Positions 60,457 to 64,000 of a DNA stretch of 64,000 nucleotides are shown here, in pieces. Source of the DNA: Streptomyces cathayae (GTDB lineage Bacteria > Actinomycetota > Actinomycetes > Streptomycetales > Streptomycetaceae); assembly GCF_029760955.1 (NCBI RefSeq), contig NZ_CP121682.1, forward strand, positions 4,278,001-4,342,000. The letters run 5' to 3'. Under the pieces are notes generated by a model, which ran no database searches, had not been told where the DNA came from, and saw nothing but the letters and a program-made list of their open reading frames with translations. A program made the position numbers and the translations under genes. Position 1 is the first letter of the stretch. Every line of letters starts with the position of its first letter.

Positions 60457-61482
60457 TCACCGCCCGGCCGCGTAACGCTCGGCGAGCACCGCCACGGCCT
60501 CCGCGACCGCCTGCCGCAGCCCCGGCGGACCGAGCACCTCCGCCTCGGTGCCGAGCCGGAGCAGATCGCCGACGGCGACCGCCTCCGACTCGACGGACAG
60601 CTCCACCTCGACCCGTCCCGCGCCGTCCGGCGGCCCCGCGTCCCGCAGCGCCCGGACGCCCGCCGCCCCGAACTGCATCGGCAGCAGCTTCTGTCCGCGG
60701 GGCGAGAGCCGCAGCCGCGCGGTGCCCTGCCGCAGCGCCCCCTCCAGCCGCCGGGAGGACTCCGCCCAGTACGCGGCGAGAGCGAACCCGGCGGGACGGG
60801 TGAACACCTCACCCGTCTCCTCCACCGCCTGGAAACGCGACACCCGGTAGGTGCGCACGATGCTCTCGGAGCTCTCGGAGCTCTTGGGGGCCTCGGAGTT
60901 CTCGGGGGCCCCGGCCAGCGCCACGAGGTACCAGATGCCGCCCTTCAGCACGAGCCCCAGGGGGCGGACCTCCCGGTGCACCTCGCCCCGCCAGCGCCGG
61001 TAACGGGTGCGCAGCACCCGCCGCTCCCACACCGCTCCGGCGATCCGTTCCAGGTGCGGCACCGGGTCCGCGTCGCGGAACCAGGCGGGGGCGTCCAGGT
61101 GGAACCGCTCACGCACCCGGCGCGCCTGCTCCGCGAGCGCGCCGGGCAGGGCGGCCTCAACCTTCAGCTGGGCACTCGCCAGTACGGCCCCCAGACCGAG
61201 GTCCCCGGCCGGCCCCGGCAGCCCGGCCAGGAACAGCGAACCGGCCTCCGCGTCGGTCAGCCCGGTCAGCCGGGTGCGGTACCCCTCCATCAGGCGGTAG
61301 CCGCCCTCCGGCCCGCGCTCACCCCGGACCGGCACCCCGGCCGCGCCGAGCGCCTCGACGTCCCGGTACACGGTGCGCACCGACACCTCCAGTTCCGCCG
61401 CGAGTTCGGGGGCGGTCATCAGTCCGCGGTTCTGCAGCAGCAGGAGCAGGGAGAGAAGCCGGTCGGCACGCACGGGAGGCAT
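60457..61482 (-). CDS. WYL-domain transcriptional regulator
   Basis: A 341-residue regulator. Residues 1-60 are a DeoR/HTH_11 winged helix (RADRLLSLLLLLQNRGLMTA, PELAAELEVSVRTVYRDVEA). The WYL domain is near 130-230 (RYRRWRGEVHREVRPLGLVL, KGGIWYLVALAGAPENSEAP) with the ligand-sensing motif GIWYLVA. The C-terminal part (WCX) has QKLLPMQFGAAGVRAL and VELSVESEAVAVGDLLRLG. The ATG at 61482 follows GGAGAATG; the longer frame upstream is not coding. It is divergent from the DUF3224 gene, 123 bases apart, and probably represses it. Confidence 0.87.
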   Translation of the reverse strand: MPPVRADRLLSLLLLLQNRGLMTAPELAAELEVSVRTVYRDVEALGAAGVPVRGERGPEGGYRLMEGYRTRLTGLTDAEAGSLFLAGLPGPAGDLGLGAVLASAQLKVEAALPGALAEQARRVRERFHLDAPAWFRDADPVPHLERIAGAVWERRVLRTRYRRWRGEVHREVRPLGLVLKGGIWYLVALAGAPENSEAPKSSESSESIVRTYRVSRFQAVEETGEVFTRPAGFALAAYWAESSRRLEGALRQGTARLRLSPRGQKLLPMQFGAAGVRALRDAGPPDGAGRVEVELSVESEAVAVGDLLRLGTEAEVLGPPGLRQAVAEAVAVLAERYAAGR

Positions 61483-61605
61483 TCTCCCGCGCCCCGGCCG
61501 TACCTGACAGGAGATGTCAGGTACGGCTCCCAGGATGGTCCCGCCGGGCCGCCGCGGCACGACCCTCGCCGACGGCACGACCGAACACGACAGAAGGAGC
61601 CCCCC

Positions 61606-62016
61606 ATGCCCACCACCCGGACCACCGGCCACTTCACCTTCGCCGACTGGAAGGAGGCCCCCGTGGGCCCGGAGGACACCCACCCCCGGCTCGCCCACGC
61701 CACCGTCACCAACGCCTTCACGGGCGGCATCGAGGCCGAGTCCACCACCTGCGACTACTCCATCTCCTACCTGACCGCCACGACCGGCTCCTTCGCGGGA
61801 ATGGAACTCCTCCGCGGCCGCCTCGACGGGCGCGAGGGCACCTTCGTCGTCGAGGAGCGCGGACGCTTCGACCCCGACGGGACCGTCCACTGCTCCTTCG
61901 AGGTCGTCGAGGGCTCGGGCACCGGCGAACTGGCCGGACTGCACGGCACCGGAGAGTTCACCTACCGGCACGGGGAGACGAAGGTGCCGTACACCTTCGC
62001 GTACGGCCTGGAGTGA
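61606..62016 (+). CDS. DUF3224 protein
   Basis: A 136-residue beta-barrel-type protein of DUF3224: GHFTFADWKEAPVG, THPRLAHATVTNAFTGGIEA, TTCDYSISYLTATTGSFAGM, FVVEERGRFDPDGTVHCSFE and GTGELAGLHGTGEFTYRHGE. The pattern is common in streptomycetes beside WYL regulators. The ATG at 61606 follows AGAAGGAG by seven bases. No enzymatic residues are evident; it may bind a small ligand. Confidence 0.88.
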   Translation: MPTTRTTGHFTFADWKEAPVGPEDTHPRLAHATVTNAFTGGIEAESTTCDYSISYLTATTGSFAGMELLRGRLDGREGTFVVEERGRFDPDGTVHCSFEVVEGSGTGELAGLHGTGEFTYRHGETKVPYTFAYGLE

Positions 62017-62109
62017 GCGGGCCGGGCCCGCCGCCCTCAAGCGCGTGGCCCGGCGAAAGCCGCTCTGTGTACAGTGGACCCGCCCTCGCGCGTTCCGCGC
62101 GTGCGCGGC

Positions 62110-62186
62110 GCCTCCTTAGCTCAGATGGCCAGAGCAACGCACTTGTAATGCGTAGGTCGTCGGTTCGAATCCGACAGGGGGCTCCA
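62110..62186 (+). tRNA. tRNA-Thr (UGU)
   Basis: A 77-base cloverleaf. The acceptor GCCTCCT pairs with AGGGGGC (one G-U pair), D arm GCTC-GAGC, anticodon stem ACGCA / TGCGT with loop CTTGTAA, and T arm GTCGG-TTCGAAT-CCGAC. The 3' end TCCA (discriminator T and CCA) is encoded. The anticodon TGT at 62144-62146 reads Thr ACA codons. Leftward frames over this gene (GFEPTTYALQVRCS) are a known artefact of tRNA antisense and are not genes. A terminator follows. Confidence 0.98.
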
Positions 62187-62188
62187 CT

Positions 62189-62227
62189 GAGAACCCCAGG
62201 CCGCATAGTTTGTGACCCGGGGTTCTC
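62189..62227 (+). terminator. Terminator of tRNA-Thr
   Basis: Perfect 9-base arms GAGAACCCC / GGGGTTCTC, two bases past the tRNA, with a 21-base loop, followed by TGTT. Good match for a tRNA terminator. Confidence 0.8.
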
Positions 62228-62508
62228 TGTTGCTCGGGGCACGGCGCGTCCCACGACGGGGTGCCGGCTCTACTCTTCGGGCTTCTTCCACCGGGCCTTC
62301 TTCTCGCCCTCGGCACCGCGCAGGGCCGCTCAGGAAAGCAGGAACGCCGCACCCGCCGGTTGCGCCTGCCCGGAGAGCTGCGGCAGCGCGCGTGCCGAAC
62401 CACGTCGTTCGGCACCCGGACGAGAGCGTGGTCCTGGGACGGTGGGTACGTGGGGTACGAGGCCGCTCATCGACCCCGACGAGGAGCGCGTGGCGCCGCG
62501 ACGGGCCC
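62228..62508. other. Intergenic region after tRNA-Thr
   Basis: About 280 bases between the tRNA terminator and the YeiH-like stop. Open frames on both strands have no recognisable content. No integration remnant (att repeat of the tRNA 3' end) was found here. Confidence 0.5.
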
Positions 62509-63588
62509 TCAGGTCGTCAGCATGACCCCGGCGTACGCTGCGGCCGCGACGACCAGCCACGAACCCAGGCCGAGCAGTGCCATCCGCGGGCCGCCGGAAC
62601 GGGCCAGGGTCGGCAGGTGCACGGCGCTGCCGAGGCCGAGCAGGGCGGCGGCGAGCAACAGTTCCTGCACGGTGTCCGCGGCGTCGAGCACTCCGCTGCC
62701 GAGCAGTCCGGTGCTGCGCAGTACGACCATCGCCAGGAATCCCACGACGAACAGGGGCAGCAGGGCGGGCCGGCGGCCGTCGCCGTCCACGGGGTGCCCG
62801 GCGTTCTTGCGGCGGCTCAGTGCCACTCCCGCGACCAGCGGCGCCAGCATCGCGACCCGGATCAGCTTGACCAGGACCCCCTCGGTCAGCGCCTGCGGCC
62901 CGGCGGTCTGGGCGGTGGCGACGACCTGCCCGACATCGTGCACGCCGGCGCCGACCCAGCGCCCGAACTCCGTCGCGTCCAGGCCGAGCGGGGTCTTGAG
63001 CAGCGGCAGTACGGCGATGGCGAGGGTGCCGCAGAGCGTCACCAGGGCGACCGACGAGGCGACCTCCGCTTCGTACCGCTTGTCGCCCCTGTCCTTGCCG
63101 AGCATGCCGCTGACCGCGCCGATCGCGGAGGCGCCGCAGATCGAGTAGCCGGTGGCGACGAGCAGCGACAGGCTGTCGGAGAGGCCGATCCTGCGGCCCA
63201 GCCACTGCGTCCCGAAGAACGTGACCAGGACGACGCCGACCACCATGACCAGGGTCTGCCAGCCGAGTCCGGCCACGTCGCCGAGGCTCAGTCTCAGGCC
63301 GAGCAGCACGATGCCGAGCCGCATCAGCCGCTTGCCCGCCATGGACAAACCGGGCCGGGCGGCACCGCGTACGAGAGGAGCGACTCCCGGCAGATGCGCC
63401 ACGACGACGCCGAGCACGACGGCCGCGGTGAGCACCGGTACGGCGGGCACCAGCGCGTGCACCCCGAAGGCCGCCGCCACACCGATGGCGGCGAGCGCGA
63501 GGCCCGGCACGACGCTTTCTTCATGCGGGGCGGCGGGGGGCGGGGCGCGGTGCACGGACGTGCGGCGTTCGGGGCCGGAGAGAACCAT
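62509..63588 (-). CDS. YeiH-family (UPF0324) membrane transporter
   Basis: A 359-residue membrane protein with about ten helices. The family pattern is clear: LSMAGKRLMRLGIVLLGLRL, the conserved central loop LLVATGYSICGASAIGAVSG (ICGASAI), RYEAEVASSVALVTLCGTLA and GLDATEFGRWVGAGVHDVGQVVA (HDVGQV). Such proteins are annotated as putative sulfate exporters; evidence for substrate is limited. The ATG at 63588 follows GGAGA. It is divergent from a LysR gene, 71 bases apart, a usual pairing in which the regulator controls the transporter. Confidence 0.9.
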   Translation of the reverse strand: MVLSGPERRTSVHRAPPPAAPHEESVVPGLALAAIGVAAAFGVHALVPAVPVLTAAVVLGVVVAHLPGVAPLVRGAARPGLSMAGKRLMRLGIVLLGLRLSLGDVAGLGWQTLVMVVGVVLVTFFGTQWLGRRIGLSDSLSLLVATGYSICGASAIGAVSGMLGKDRGDKRYEAEVASSVALVTLCGTLAIAVLPLLKTPLGLDATEFGRWVGAGVHDVGQVVATAQTAGPQALTEGVLVKLIRVAMLAPLVAGVALSRRKNAGHPVDGDGRRPALLPLFVVGFLAMVVLRSTGLLGSGVLDAADTVQELLLAAALLGLGSAVHLPTLARSGGPRMALLGLGSWLVVAAAAYAGVMLTT

Positions 63589-63659
63589 GGCTTTCAGCGT
63601 GCGCCGGGTGGGCGGTGCCCACTAGATGTGATCTCGTGGGCAGGTCATAGGGTTTTCCT

Positions 63660-64000
63660 ATGACTCCTGAGGCCTCCGACGCGCATCCACGACCGCTCCC
63701 CGATCTGCACGCCCTGCAACTGCTGGTCTGCGTCGCCGAGACCGGGAGCCTGGGGCGGGCTGCCGTGCGGCTGCGCATCAGCCAGCCCTCCGCGAGCGCC
63801 CGGATGCGCACGCTGGAGCGGCGTCTGGGCCTGCGACTGCTCGACCGCTCCACCTCGGGCTCCCGGCTCACCCCGGCCGGTGCCGTGGTCGGCGACTGGG
63901 CGCGCTCCCTGCTCGAACAGGCCGAGGCGCTGGTCGAGGGCGCCGCCGCGCTGCGATCCCGGCAGGACCACCGGCTCCTGGTGACCGCGAGCCTGACCAT
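63660..64000 (+). CDS. LysR-family regulator, N-terminal part
   Basis: The gene starts at the ATG at 63660 and runs off the window edge, so only about 113 residues are seen. They form the LysR winged helix: LHALQLLVCVAETGSLGRAA, RISQPSASARMRTLERRLGL, RLLDRSTSGSRLTPAGAVVG. The linker helix follows (EQAEALVEGAAALRSRQDHR) and the effector domain begins (LLVTASLT). It is divergent from the YeiH-like transporter and probably controls it. Confidence 0.9.
   Translation, partial: MTPEASDAHPRPLPDLHALQLLVCVAETGSLGRAAVRLRISQPSASARMRTLERRLGLRLLDRSTSGSRLTPAGAVVGDWARSLLEQAEALVEGAAALRSRQDHRLLVTASLT

Noticed and set aside
62110..62186. tRNA-Thr as the attachment site of an element
   Set aside because: No second copy of the tRNA 3' end was found downstream and no integrase is near.
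62116..62415. Leftward ORF over tRNA-Thr giving GFEPTTYALQVRCS and a second one giving PCRIRTDDLRITSALLWPSE
   Set aside because: These peptides are typical false products of translating tRNA genes antisense; the tRNA cloverleaf is perfect.
62212..63663. 483-residue rightward ORF
   Set aside because: Antisense shadow of the YeiH-like transporter.

Overview
The window is high-GC actinobacterial DNA with strong GC-ending codon use, frequent GTG starts, GTGA/ATGA start-stop overlaps, mycothiol biosynthesis (mshA), CarD, the SenX3-like PhoR/PhoP pair with PhoU, MsiK and whiJ-type HTH/DUF397/ATPase genes. Together these point to Streptomyces. The core gene order (mshA, YbjN protein, gpmA, MFS transporter, SCO4226-like protein, phoU, phoR, phoP, carD, ispD, ispF, cysS, rlmB, DoxX protein, nucleotidyltransferase, msiK, WYL regulator) matches, from memory, the S. 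coelicolor SCO4204 to SCO4241 neighbourhood, with extra DNA inserted next to gpmA.

Layout. 1-6.3 kb: the end of a phosphotransferase gene, a VWA protein, a rifamycin monooxygenase (rox) behind an exact rifamycin-associated element, a MerR-PP2C fusion and two lipoproteins. 6.6-8.8 kb: a scar with an IS5-type transposase remnant, a small ORF, a GNAT acetyltransferase and an MFS fragment. 8.9-16.7 kb: XRE regulator, HbhA-like protein, DUF2516 protein, RsbU-like phosphatase, NlpC/P60 hydrolase, methyltransferase, mshA and YbjN protein. 16.8-30.4 kb: accessory-rich DNA with an AraC/DUF2000 divergent pair, a PIN toxin-antitoxin, a phosphorothioate-DNA-dependent McrA-type endonuclease, membrane proteins, a methyltransferase/membrane-protein pair, a MazF toxin-antitoxin, a winged-helix protein, a whiJ-like triad, an epoxide hydrolase, a PhnA-like protein and orphan genes.

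31.1-43.2 kb is an integration island. The last codons of gpmA plus its terminator are repeated three more times (cores near 31.2, 33.5 and 35.5 kb; the gpmA copy is at 43.17 kb). This divides the island into three segments that look like tandemly accreted integrated elements. The first carries DUF4265 and DUF4239 genes, the second a ferritin-like and a membrane protein. The third carries an IS110 element, a GIY-YIG remnant, a DNA adenine methylase overlapping a ParB-fold protein (a possible modification/defence cassette), an ISAs1-type element and the C-terminal stub of a tyrosine integrase beside 42-bp repeats.

43-64 kb is conserved chromosome: glycolysis (gpmA), phosphate control (phoU against phoR-phoP with a PHO box between them), stringent/rRNA transcription control (carD), isoprenoid precursors (ispD-ispF), cysteinyl-tRNA synthetase, rRNA methylation (rlmB), the shared sugar-ABC ATPase msiK, a tRNA-Thr(UGU) gene, a YeiH-type transporter and the start of its probable LysR regulator, cut by the window edge.

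All family assignments are by eye from sequence motifs. No database search was run.
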